Positions 34,835-42,922 of a DNA stretch of 64,000 nt are shown in pieces. A program made the translations under genes and the position numbers. Source of the stretch: Pukyongiella litopenaei (lineage in GTDB: Bacteria; Pseudomonadota; Alphaproteobacteria; Rhodobacterales; Rhodobacteraceae); contig NZ_CP027665.1 of assembly GCF_003008555.2 (NCBI RefSeq), forward strand, positions 1,178,001-1,242,000, given 5' to 3'. The notes below the pieces were generated by a model. The model was not told the DNA's origin and ran no database searches. It saw nothing but the letters and a program-made list of their open reading frames with translations. The first letter of the stretch is position 1, and each line of letters starts with the position of its first letter.

Positions 34835-35354
34835 GACGCCTTTCGCATTCACGACTAGGACATCTTGACTCGAAACACCCCAATTCACGGGTATTCCAGT
34901 TCAGCGAAAAAGCGCATTTCAGCAGTTGGAGTCGGGAAGTAAAGATGCGGGCCACGGCGATGCGAGAACTGCGGTCTGGCCGCCGTGGGGGATGGGGATC
35001 GCCCCGCGAAACCCCCTTCCGCACCGGGATTGGCGAAAATCAGCGCCCTCGGAGAGCGATTCTCCGGCGCCTGGAGGCGCGGTAAGGCGCTTCAGGGATG
35101 GTGGGGCGCCGAAAATGCGATGAGGCGCCTCCTGGCGCAGATTTACCGCCCCTTTGCGCCCCTATGGCGGGCGCCCCTCACGGCGATATAGCGCGAGGCG
35201 GGGCGAATGGCGGGTGAAAGGGGGTGTTCGGCGCCTCTTTCAGCAGTTCTAGTGTCGGCGGTTGGGCGCTGGTCGGGGCGGCACCCTAGTCCTGACTGGC
35301 CCCCGTGGGGTAGGGGGACGCGCCTGCGCTCAGTGGTGGTCTCTTTCCGTCGAA
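34835..35354. other. Non-coding GC-rich stretch inside the phage island
   Basis: I find no supported gene here. From 34980 to 35330 the DNA is GC-rich with many GGCGCC-like words (for example GGCGCCTGGAGGCGC near 35063 and GAGGCGCCTCCTGGCGC near 35120) that form overlapping short inverted repeats. Short open frames lack ribosome sites and family resemblance. Confidence 0.5.
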
Positions 35355-35576
35355 AATTCCGGCAATTCCGGATTCCCCCGCCTTAGGAAAGGCGGGGGGC
35401 GGAATCCGAGCGAATTCTTATAGGTGGACAATTCCGGCGCCGGAAAATGGATTTTCGATGAAAAATCAATGGGTTATCGGAAATTTGTCCGGCGCAAAAA
35501 GGCCGGAATTCCGGCCGGAATTCCACCCCGGAAAAGCGCCGGAATTTCAGCCCCCAAATTCCGGCGCCCCGGAATT
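35355..35576. repeat. Cluster of nine AATTCCGG octamers plus a GC-rich hairpin
   Basis: AATTCCGG or its reverse complement occurs at 35355, 35364, 35430, 35503, 35507, 35515, 35539, 35557 and 35569, many more than expected by chance in 222 bases. Embedded in it is a hairpin, CCCCCGCCTT (35375-35384) with AAGGCGGGGG (35389-35398) around AGGA, extended by GGATT/AATCC arms. The right end of the cluster overlaps the 3' codons of the helicase gene. It may be a protein-binding array, an origin element or a transcript terminator region. Confidence 0.7.
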
Positions 35577-37169
35577 CCGATTTTGCCATGCTTTAAGCCA
35601 TTCCATCCCGGTATTAGTCAGCTTTAGCTGACGGTCCCCCCGAACCGACTTGACCAGCTTCTCTTTCTGCAGTTTCGTCATTGTATCGTAGACTGTGGTC
35701 TTTTTGAAGCTGACCTTACCGAGGCCAGCGATGTCGTATCCTTCGACGATCGCTTCCACGATGTCGGTTCTAAACGCGTAGTCATTCTCGCTCAGATAGA
35801 TCAAGATGGCATCTTTACAGCCAATCTCAGTCGTCTTAACCACGGTGGCCTGTTCTTTCGTGAGCGGCGACGCCACGACCGTGGCAAAGGGATTGCCGTT
35901 TTTGTCGACCAGTTTCTCGTGGCCGGTGTAGGTCAGGATCATCTGGCAATCTTCGAAGGGAATGCCGCGCAGTTTGTTGTGACCAAGCCTAAGCACTCCG
36001 TTGACGTTTCGAAGCGTGAAGTTGAAGTCAATCTCGGCCCATATCGCGCTGCCCCCGCGTGGAAGGAGTTCGGACGCGCTCGATGCGCTCTTGGTTGGAT
36101 GCGCCAGAATGAGTACCGCCGGCCTTCCCGGCAATTCGGTCAGCTTCCGCAACTCTTGCGTGAATTGCTTCGCCTGCGTGTTGCTGTTCTCGTCATCGCC
36201 GCCATAATAGGCCGCGAAGGTATCGACGATGATCAGTGAAATCTCATGGCCGTGGTCTTTCAAGCCTGCCGCCAAGGCTTCCCGAGCAGCCGGGATATTG
36301 ATGACCTGCGGAATGACTAGTATGTTGTCTAGGTTCAGTTCGTCCCTGTAAACGGTCTGCAAGCCGAACATGCGGGCGCGAACATCGTCGGGGTTCTCGC
36401 CGGAAAGGTACAAGACCTTCCCTTTCTCGACCTTCCGTCCGCAGAAATCGGACCCGCTGGACACGCAGGTCGCCAAGAGCATCGCCACCAATGTCTTACC
36501 AGTACCGGGCTGCGCCGTTACCGTTCCGGTCTGCCCCCGCTGCAAGACTCTGTCTACGATGTATTCAGGCGGCTTGTGATCGCTGAGGAACTCATGGCCG
36601 TTTTGCAGTTTGAAGGTGCCGCAGGCTGCTGTTACTCGCTCTAAGATTATTCGCGGTTCGCGCTGAAGTATCCTCACGCTGCCGATATGGGTAAGCCCTT
36701 CCCACATCTGCCGTCCATGCTCCGCTGTCGCGTCGCCGTAGAGGGCGTTTCGGACATGCTCATGCAGATCGCCCCGCCATCCACACCCCACGGCGGCCAA
36801 GTCAGCGCTATCGAAGTAGTCACGGCCGACCATCTTCTTCACAGTCTCGGACAGGGTGTAGCAATGGCCGTCGTCGTACAAGCAGGTGCTATAGGACTTG
36901 GATTGCTGGTCGGGGTGGTGCCAATTACGGCCCCCGTCGATTGTCGTGAAGCCGAGCGCTTCAAGCATTTCCTCTGTCGGGTAAAGGCCGCGGAAAGCGC
37001 TGAGTATACCGAACCGCTGCGGCTTCGGCGCCTTTTTGTTCTCGGCCCGCCATGCCTCATGGATCACATTCGTGGCCTCAATCAACGCCTTAGATTGTTC
37101 CGACTTTTCAAAGGCGATCGTACCGGGATTGATGAGGTGCTCGTAGAATTCGCCGCGGTTCTCCGACAT
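35547..37169 (-). CDS. RepA-like AAA-family replicative helicase/ATPase
   Basis: This protein of about 540 aa starts at MSENRGEFYEHLINPGTIAF; a longer reading from 37355 adds a low-complexity Ser/Arg/Gly stretch and is less likely. A primase-linked N-terminal part (to about residue 190) precedes a RecA/AAA_25 core. The core has Walker A GTVTAQPGTGKTLVAMLLA, VLYLSGENPDDVRARMFGL, Walker B SLIIVDTFAAYYGGDDENSN and sensor LILAHPTKSASSASELLPRG. A winged-helix-like tail (FKKTTVYDTMTKLQKEKLVK) ends the protein. This architecture is that of RSF1010 RepA-type helicases carried by plasmids, phages and satellites. The neighbouring repeats are the probable site of action. Confidence 0.8.
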   Translation of the reverse strand: MSENRGEFYEHLINPGTIAFEKSEQSKALIEATNVIHEAWRAENKKAPKPQRFGILSAFRGLYPTEEMLEALGFTTIDGGRNWHHPDQQSKSYSTCLYDDGHCYTLSETVKKMVGRDYFDSADLAAVGCGWRGDLHEHVRNALYGDATAEHGRQMWEGLTHIGSVRILQREPRIILERVTAACGTFKLQNGHEFLSDHKPPEYIVDRVLQRGQTGTVTAQPGTGKTLVAMLLATCVSSGSDFCGRKVEKGKVLYLSGENPDDVRARMFGLQTVYRDELNLDNILVIPQVINIPAAREALAAGLKDHGHEISLIIVDTFAAYYGGDDENSNTQAKQFTQELRKLTELPGRPAVLILAHPTKSASSASELLPRGGSAIWAEIDFNFTLRNVNGVLRLGHNKLRGIPFEDCQMILTYTGHEKLVDKNGNPFATVVASPLTKEQATVVKTTEIGCKDAILIYLSENDYAFRTDIVEAIVEGYDIAGLGKVSFKKTTVYDTMTKLQKEKLVKSVRGDRQLKLTNTGMEWLKAWQNRNSGAPEFGG

Positions 37170-37367
37170 CGAGGAGTGGGAGAGCCAGCTTGCCTGCGGC
37201 CTCGTCGTCTGCCTGGACTTCGAGCCGGACGCCTTGATGGCGGGCTGACGGCCGCCGCTTCCTTCCCCGTTTGATCCAGAGCTCCGACTTCGGCGGGGCG
37301 CATTGACATTCTCCGGCGCGCGCCTCGTCGCGCCGGTCGCTACCCCTATGCCCAAAAGGAAGACAAT

Positions 37368-39164
37368 ATGACTGACCAGACCTTCACCTCCCGTCCCGGC
37401 TCCGACATCGGCAGCGTCGTTTCGTTTCCCATCGGCGCCGGATCGCCGGAACGCATCGCGGCGCGCATGGAAATGGAGCCGGCGCCGAACGGTATGTCAG
37501 GTGAGTATTCGCTGAACGCCGATGGCATCTACAAGCTGCAACCGGGCGAGGACGAGGATCTTGTGCCGGTGCGGATCTGCTCGCCGCTGATCGTGAAGGG
37601 GATGTGCCGCAGGCAGAAGAGCGGCGGCTGGGGGCGTGTCGTTGCAATCGAGGATCCGGATGGGAACTGGCATGAGGTGATCCTTGATGCCCGGGATATC
37701 TCGAAGAAGTCCGCCGCGGCTCTGGGTCCCTTGTTCGATCATGGGCTGGAACTGGCACCAGTCGAGAAGGCAGCACAGAGTGTGGCGGACCTGATCGCGA
37801 CATGGCGGCCGGCAGCGCGGTATCTGCGTTCGGATCGGCTGGGGTGGGCCGACAAGAATTTCGAGACTTTCACACTGGGGGATGGCCGGGTGCTCGGCAA
37901 CGGGCTTGTGGTGACCGATACGGTCTCGGACGATGTTGCTGCCGCGATGCAGGCAAGGGGCAGTCTGGAGAGCTGGCGGGCTGCTGTGGCCGAACCCTGT
38001 ATCGGCAATCCGCTGATGATCCTGGCGTTGTCTCATGCGTTCACCGGGCCGCTCCTGTCGATGTTGGGGCGCGACGGAGGAGGGTTCCATCTGCGCGGCG
38101 TCTCTTCGCGCGGCAAGTCCACGCTGCTGGGGGTCGCTGCCTCGGTTTGGGGCGCGCCCAACTTCGTTCAGAGCTGGCGCGGGACGGATAACGGTATCGA
38201 AGGGATCGCCGCGGCCTGCAACGACAGCCTGCTGGTGCTCGATGAGCTCCACCAGGTGGATCCGCGCGTGGCCGGGGAGATTGTCTATATGCTGGCGAAT
38301 GGTCGCGGGAAGATGCGGTCGGCCGCGAATGGCCGGGCTCAGCGAACGCGACGCTGGACCGTGCCCGTGCTGTCGAGCGGTGAACTCTCCCTGGAGGAGC
38401 ACATGGCGAGCGGCGGCCGCACCATGTATGCAGGGCAGGACATCCGGCTGATCGACCTGGCTGCCGATGAACGGCTGCATGGCGCCTTCGACTGTTTGCA
38501 CCATGAGGCAGATGCGAGGGCTTTCGCCAAGCTGATGATACAGGCCGGGCAAGAGAACTATGGCGTGGCAGGCCCAGCCTTCGTCGAGAGGCTCATCAAG
38601 AACCGGACCAAGCTGGAGGACTTCAGCCGCCTTGTGGACGGTTTCTGTCGCTTGTGGGGCAAGAAGGCAGACCTTCCGCCCGACGGGCAGGTCCAGCGTG
38701 TCATGGAGCGGTTTGCCTTTGCCGCGCTTGCCGGCGAGACGGCGACGACTTTTGACCTCACCGGCTGGCACCGCGGAACTGCGCTGTCGGCTGCGTTCGA
38801 ACTGTTCAGGATCTGGCTCGACGCGCGCGATGGGGCCACACGCGCCGAGATCGACAAGGCTGTCGAGCGGACCCGGGCCTACATATCGACGAACCTGGAG
38901 CGCTTTGCAGTGGTCGGCGCCGGAATGGGCGAGCCTCTCGACGGCTGGCGGGATGAGGGGTGGATCTACATCACCCCCGATTGCTGGCGCGGGATCCATC
39001 AGGGTCGCGATGCGGTCGAGATGGCACGCATCCACAAAGACGCCGGCCATCTCAAGACCCAGAAGGGGGACGGGCTGCAGTTCAAGATGGGGCGCGAAGT
39101 GCCTGGGCGTCCCAGGGTCTACGCAGTTCGGGCGACGGAGTTCGCCGCCACTTCCGGCGACTGA
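37368..39164 (+). CDS. DUF927 domain protein (phage/plasmid helicase-like)
   Basis: This 598-aa protein has an N-terminal region of about 170 residues and then the DUF927 P-loop core: Walker A HLRGVSSRGKSTLLGVAASV, Walker B-like SLLVLDELHQVDPRVAGEIV, and PVLSSGELSLEEHMASGGRT. The C-terminal half is helical. DUF927 proteins accompany primases in integrative elements and are presumed ring ATPases. It is divergent from the RepA-like helicase, with a junction near 37.2-37.35 kb, and it seems to belong to a different, truncated element because no primase gene precedes it. Confidence 0.8.
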   Translation: MTDQTFTSRPGSDIGSVVSFPIGAGSPERIAARMEMEPAPNGMSGEYSLNADGIYKLQPGEDEDLVPVRICSPLIVKGMCRRQKSGGWGRVVAIEDPDGNWHEVILDARDISKKSAAALGPLFDHGLELAPVEKAAQSVADLIATWRPAARYLRSDRLGWADKNFETFTLGDGRVLGNGLVVTDTVSDDVAAAMQARGSLESWRAAVAEPCIGNPLMILALSHAFTGPLLSMLGRDGGGFHLRGVSSRGKSTLLGVAASVWGAPNFVQSWRGTDNGIEGIAAACNDSLLVLDELHQVDPRVAGEIVYMLANGRGKMRSAANGRAQRTRRWTVPVLSSGELSLEEHMASGGRTMYAGQDIRLIDLAADERLHGAFDCLHHEADARAFAKLMIQAGQENYGVAGPAFVERLIKNRTKLEDFSRLVDGFCRLWGKKADLPPDGQVQRVMERFAFAALAGETATTFDLTGWHRGTALSAAFELFRIWLDARDGATRAEIDKAVERTRAYISTNLERFAVVGAGMGEPLDGWRDEGWIYITPDCWRGIHQGRDAVEMARIHKDAGHLKTQKGDGLQFKMGREVPGRPRVYAVRATEFAATSGD

Positions 39165-39182
39165 ATGACAGAAGCAAGGAAA

Positions 39183-39211
39183 CAGGTGCGCGCCAGCAGG
39201 GTGCGCACCTG
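39183..39211 (+). terminator. Possible hairpin terminator after the DUF927 gene
   Basis: CAGGTGCGC (39183-39191) and GCGCACCTG (39203-39211) form a perfect 9-bp stem with an 11-base loop 19 bases after the DUF927 stop. No T-run follows, so termination is uncertain. Confidence 0.35.
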
Positions 39212-39274
39212 CGATGGCCCGGACCATTGGGACCAAATCGGCCGTTCTTGACGGCGTGAAGCACGCAGCGTAAC

Positions 39275-39373
39275 ACTGGTCCGACTGGTCCGACTGGTCC
39301 GACTGGTCCGACTGGTCCGACTGGTCCGACTGGTCCGACTGGTCCGACTGGTCCGACTGGTCCGACTGGTCCG
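39275..39373. repeat. Minisatellite, 11 perfect tandem copies of a 9-bp unit
   Basis: The unit ACTGGTCCG is repeated 11 times without error, then decays into AATTGTCCGG. Being a multiple of three, it leaves frames open on both strands (Thr-Gly-Pro, Gly-Pro-Val or Ser-Asp-Gln repeats), but none of these frames has a credible start or flanking protein. The perfect identity suggests recent slippage expansion. Confidence 0.93.
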
Positions 39374-39421
39374 AATTGTCCGGAAGGTTCGCGCGACTTT
39401 CTTGCCGAGTTCCCGGCCCTG

Positions 39422-40441
39422 TCAGAACACACGCCCAAGCAACCGGCGCGTTTCGGGCAAGTGGTTGAGGCTCGACGCGACCCTTGACCTCCATTTCGGG
39501 CCGCGGGACAGCGCATCCTCGTAGGCATCGCGCAGCTCATCCGGGCGGTCCTCCGCGAGAACCTCGATCAGGAAGGCGGCCTGGCGCCGGTCCTTCTCGA
39601 CCTTGATGCCATCGTCCCCGGCACGGCGGCGATCGGCGACGATCAGCTTGTGGATGGCGAACCGCTCAGGCTGCGGGATCTGCACCAGAACCCCGCTGCG
39701 ATAGGTCACGGCGGCCCTGATCGGTTCCGCGATCAGGTAGTTCAGGTGATGCAGCCCCTGCGCGTCCACGCCGAGCGCCGACAATTCGCGAATGCCTTCA
39801 TCCTCGCCGAAGGCCGGCGTGAGGAATTCGACCAGGGTATCGCCGCGTGTCTGCTTCCAGCGCCAGGTGCGACCGGCCTTCAGGCTGGGCTGCGGCGCAA
39901 AATCGAAGTCTCTGAACACCCGTTCAAGAGGCGGGGCCGCAATGTCCTCCAACACCAGCGACAACCGGGAGAAACTGGCGATGTCGATATCATCTGTCTG
40001 GGCGGTCATGTCGGTGTCGAAGCGGATACCCAGTTCCCCCTCGTAGAGGCGGAACGCATGTGTCCCCACGATGGTTCCGCCAAGGCGAAACACGCCCGAG
40101 GCCGCCATCGCCGCGAGGAGGCTGCCGGTGGCCGCATCAAGACCCAGGAAACCCTCGGCCCGAAGCAGCCGCACGAGACGCGTCCTGTTGCGGCGGCGTT
40201 CCTCCTGCCGGGTCTTCAGGGTTTCGTGCCTATCGAGCCGGTCACGAAGCTCCTCGCTATCCTCGCCGACATAGCGCTTCTTGACCGCCGATCCGATGCG
40301 GTAGGTATCATACCAGTAGACCTTGCCGCGTCTCTCGACGCGCGTGGGCGTGCCCCTGATGTCGGAAACAGCATCGTCCTGCAGCGATCGCAGCAGGTCG
40401 TGATAGGCTGGCCGAGCGCACCGATCGCTGAGAGCGCTCAG
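39422..40441 (-). CDS. GSU2403-type nucleotidyltransferase-fold protein (start uncertain)
   Basis: The C-terminal roughly 340 residues are clearly protein-like: [77 protein letters not shown] (the DxD-like catalytic pair) and [20 protein letters not shown]. This matches the nucleotidyltransferase_8/GSU2403 family. No ATG or GTG lies near the expected N-terminus. I list a CTG at 40441; the frame stays open to 40984, but that part overlaps an IS630 remnant and does not look coding. The native 5' end may have been lost in a rearrangement. Confidence 0.65.
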   Translation of the reverse strand: MSALSDRCARPAYHDLLRSLQDDAVSDIRGTPTRVERRGKVYWYDTYRIGSAVKKRYVGEDSEELRDRLDRHETLKTRQEERRRNRTRLVRLLRAEGFLGLDAATGSLLAAMAASGVFRLGGTIVGTHAFRLYEGELGIRFDTDMTAQTDDIDIASFSRLSLVLEDIAAPPLERVFRDFDFAPQPSLKAGRTWRWKQTRGDTLVEFLTPAFGEDEGIRELSALGVDAQGLHHLNYLIAEPIRAAVTYRSGVLVQIPQPERFAIHKLIVADRRRAGDDGIKVEKDRRQAAFLIEVLAEDRPDELRDAYEDALSRGPKWRSRVASSLNHLPETRRLLGRVF

Positions 40442-40779
40442 GGATCGCGTTTCGAATCCTGTGCTGTCACCGTTCGAAAACAGTCGTGGTCGCAGCCAGT
40501 GAGCGCCCCAGCCAACCGGGTAGGCTTCCTGATCACAAAATCGGCCTGTCCGCCTGAGGCGGCCAAGTTTTTTCGTCGAGCTTCTGCGTTCCGAGGACCA
40601 TCTTGCTATAACGCTTGGTAGACAAAGATCATCGAAGGAACTGGACACATGAAGGACTGGGTAGGCGTAGGAGCGATTGGCAACGAAGGGGGCCGTTCTC
40701 TGCACCGCCGCATGCGCCAGGAATTGCGCGCCAAGCTGCTCAATTACGACTTTACGCACTTCATCACATTGGCGTCTAG

Positions 40780-40965
40780 CGCCGCAGGGCCGCCCCAGGG
40801 GGAAGGGAAAGCTCGACCCGCACCGGGCCTTCTTTGCCGAGATCATCGGCCAGGACGGTGATATCACGATGTCCGAACTTGCTGCGGCCCTGCTCGCCGC
40901 AACTGGGGTACTCGCCCAAAGAATGCTGGAACTATCTTGAGGCTGCCGGATATGCCTCAGGTTAA
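40780..40965 (+). pseudogene. IS630-family transposase remnant with internal deletion
   Basis: One frame reads KLDPHRAFFAEIIGQDGDIT then MSELAAALLAATG, typical of the N-terminal helix region of IS630 transposases. A shifted frame reads SPKECWNYLEAAGYASG and a stop (TAA at 40963), typical of their C-terminal end. The catalytic middle is missing, so this is a deletion derivative. From 40442 to 41028 I see no other gene. Confidence 0.5.
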
Positions 40966-41028
40966 AGGCGGAGCGCTCTAACAACTATCTGTGGGGTGGT
41001 TCTCGCCGGGCAGCCACACGAACGCAAA

Positions 41029-41050
41029 GGGCCGCCCCATCGGGCGGCCC
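41029..41050 (-). terminator. Terminator hairpin after the M20 amidohydrolase gene
   Basis: GGGCCGCCC and GGGCGGCCC form a perfect 9-bp stem with a 4-base loop, about 20 bases beyond the minus-strand stop codon. The T tract on the minus strand is only TTT, and AATTTT follows on the plus strand, so it may be bidirectional. Confidence 0.6.
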
Positions 41051-41070
41051 AATTTTCGATGCGCCGCGCG

Positions 41071-42534
41071 TCAGTTGCTGGCGGGGGCGCGGTAATCCAA
41101 CGGCGGCTCACGGTCGCCGATCAGCGCGACATAGCTGAAATCCGAGCCGCGGGCCTGCTGGAACTCGGTCTTTGCCGCCTCGATGAGCTCGGGCGACTGG
41201 AACAGCTCGGCCGCGGCGGTGGCCAGCGTCTCGGCCGCCAGTTCGGCGCCCTTGTAACCGAGCGCGGTGCCGCCCGCCGCGACCGCCTGCCAGCTATGCG
41301 CCCAGGTGCCCGGTACCCAGGTCGCCGTGCCCAGTCCGGCGGTCGGCGTGACCCAGCTGACATCGCCCACATCGGTGGAAAAATAGCCCTGCTCGCCAAA
41401 GGAATAGGGCTGGGTCTCGGCATAGGTAGCAATCTCGGGCGCGCCTTTCAACGACGCGTACAATTCCTGGGCAAAGGACATTTCCTCATCGGTCCAGCTG
41501 AGCGGATCGGCGGCGCGCAGGTTGCGGTCCATCAACTGACCCAACACATCGTTTGGCAGGACGGAATAGACGCCGCCCACCCGCTCTGTGGTGTACTCCG
41601 TCCCGGTTCCCAGCGCGGCGCCCTGCGCGGCGGCCTCGATCCGGGCAAAGACATCGGCCACCACCGCCGGATCGGGATGGCGCACATAGATGTAGGATTC
41701 GGCGAAATCGGGCACCACGTTGGGCGCCTTGCCTCCATCAGTAATGACATAGTGAATCCGGGTTTCCTGCGGCACATGTTCGCGCATCATGTTGACCATC
41801 ATGTGCATCGCCTCGACCCCGTCCAGCGCCGATCGGCCCTTGTCAGGTGCCATGGCGGCATGTGCTGACTGTCCGGAAAAACGGATCTTCGCGCTGACAT
41901 TGGACAGCGAGCTGCCTTGCGCGGCCGAATTGCGATCCGACGGGTGCCAGTGCAGCGTGATGTCGACATCGTCGAACAGCCCGGCTCGCACCATGTAGAC
42001 CTTACCCGAGCCGCCCTCTTCGGCAGGGGTACCGTAGAGCCGGACCTGACCCTCGGAGCCCGTCGCTTCCAGCCAGTCGGCCACGGCGATGGCGGCAGCG
42101 ACCGATCCTGCGCCGAACAGGTGATGGCCACAGGCATGACCCGCATCCAGCCCCTCGACCGGCTGTTTGTCCGGCGTGGCGGCCTGCGAAAATCCGGGCA
42201 GCGCGTCCATTTCAGCCATGATGGCGATCACCGGCCCCGTATCGCTGCCGCGGCTGGCGACAAAGGCGGTCGGAATGCCCGCGACGCCCTGTTCGATGCT
42301 GAAACCATGCGCCTTCAGTTCATCCTGCAGCAACGCGGCGGTCTGCGTTTCCAGATAACCCAGTTCGGGGTTATGCCATAGCGTCTCGGCTACCTCGGTC
42401 ATGCGCGGATAATACTCGGCCAACGTGGCGGAGATATCGGCGCGCTGCGCCTCGCTCAGGGGGCCGGCAAGCACGGCCGGCGGGGCCGCCAGAACCGCCA
42501 GCGAGACGGTGGACAGGAAATGCGAAAGTTTCAT
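41071..42534 (-). CDS. Exported M20-family amidohydrolase (AbgB-like)
   Basis: This 487-aa protein begins with the signal peptide MKLSHFLSTVSLAVLAAPPA (cleavage near VLA-GP). The M20 metal-site segments are IAIMAEMDALPGFSQA, GLDAGHACGHHLFGAGSVAA and GTPAEEGGSGKVYMV. The dimerisation-domain segment SAHAAMAPDKGRSALDGVEA and the C-terminal STDVGDVSWVTPTAGLG complete the fold. It resembles p-aminobenzoyl-glutamate hydrolase B and related amidohydrolases. A periplasmic location is unusual for the group. AAGG lies upstream of the ATG. The substrate is unknown. Confidence 0.87.
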   Translation of the reverse strand: MKLSHFLSTVSLAVLAAPPAVLAGPLSEAQRADISATLAEYYPRMTEVAETLWHNPELGYLETQTAALLQDELKAHGFSIEQGVAGIPTAFVASRGSDTGPVIAIMAEMDALPGFSQAATPDKQPVEGLDAGHACGHHLFGAGSVAAAIAVADWLEATGSEGQVRLYGTPAEEGGSGKVYMVRAGLFDDVDITLHWHPSDRNSAAQGSSLSNVSAKIRFSGQSAHAAMAPDKGRSALDGVEAMHMMVNMMREHVPQETRIHYVITDGGKAPNVVPDFAESYIYVRHPDPAVVADVFARIEAAAQGAALGTGTEYTTERVGGVYSVLPNDVLGQLMDRNLRAADPLSWTDEEMSFAQELYASLKGAPEIATYAETQPYSFGEQGYFSTDVGDVSWVTPTAGLGTATWVPGTWAHSWQAVAAGGTALGYKGAELAAETLATAAAELFQSPELIEAAKTEFQQARGSDFSYVALIGDREPPLDYRAPASN

Positions 42535-42922
42535 GGGCGTTGACCTTGCATGGAATGGGACGGCCAATGGATTGGCCCTCGATGCGTGTTTGTCAATGGA
42601 TGGCGATCCTGTACTGCTTCAACTCCGTGTCATACGAAGTCCAGTTCCTGGTCTTGTACTTCGTCGGGGGGGGGCAACTGCTTACGGCATCCAGCTATCG
42701 CTCTGGATACAAACAGCAAATCCCAAAACTGATTTGTAGAAGAGAGGCCGATTGCCTCTATTGTGGAGTTCCGTGAACCTCATTGCGAGACATTTCCATC
42801 AGCTTGACGAGACAGCGCGAAAATCGGTCCATTCGGTATCGCTATGGCCATTCGTGGACTTTTACAGCAGCCTGCCAAATGATAATCGGAGCGCGATCAA
42901 TCGTAACAGGTCAGCTTTGACA
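42535..42922. other. Intergenic region without a supported gene
   Basis: This region lies between the divergent amidohydrolase and acetyltransferase genes and should hold both promoters. An open frame in phase with the acetyltransferase runs from 42752 but has no family resemblance upstream of 42923. A run of nine Gs occurs near 42667. Base composition is noticeably more AT-rich than the left half of the window, consistent with imported DNA. Confidence 0.5.

Larger units (their letters stand above)
30235..37190. mobile_element. Phage-derived island (packaging genes plus RepA-like helicase, no structural genes)
   Basis: The island runs from the tRNA-Ser 3' end to about 37.19 kb. All its genes are on the minus strand and point toward the tRNA. 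Its content is a RepA-like AAA helicase, a 1.5-kb non-coding repeat region, a ribbon-helix-helix protein, a small gene, an HK97-type prohead protease, another small gene, TerS, TerL and a final small gene. Portal, major capsid, tail, lysis and integrase genes are absent. The packaging genes overlap each other by 4-14 bases, which argues for an intact compact operon rather than random decay. It could be a phage satellite, a phage-plasmid relic or a truncated prophage. The boundaries are inferred, and no att repeat was found. Confidence 0.65.

Noticed and set aside
37150-37248. Plus-strand frame ending EEWESQLACGLVVCLDFEPDALMAG before the DUF927 gene
   Set aside because: It could be the tail of a gene truncated by the island, but it overlaps the helicase N-terminus on the other strand and is too short to decide.
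30145-37300. Direct repeat of the tRNA-Ser 3' end at the far side of the island
   Set aside because: Only an 8-base match (CCGCTTCC near 37257) was found, too short to call an attachment site.
39275-39373. Possible CRISPR array
   Set aside because: The unit is 9 bp, contiguous and lacks spacers.
39082-39540. Collagen-like Gly-Pro-Val repeat protein on the minus strand
   Set aside because: The repeat is a 9-bp DNA minisatellite that reads as a repeat in every frame; there is no ribosome site and the flanks are antisense to the DUF927 gene end.
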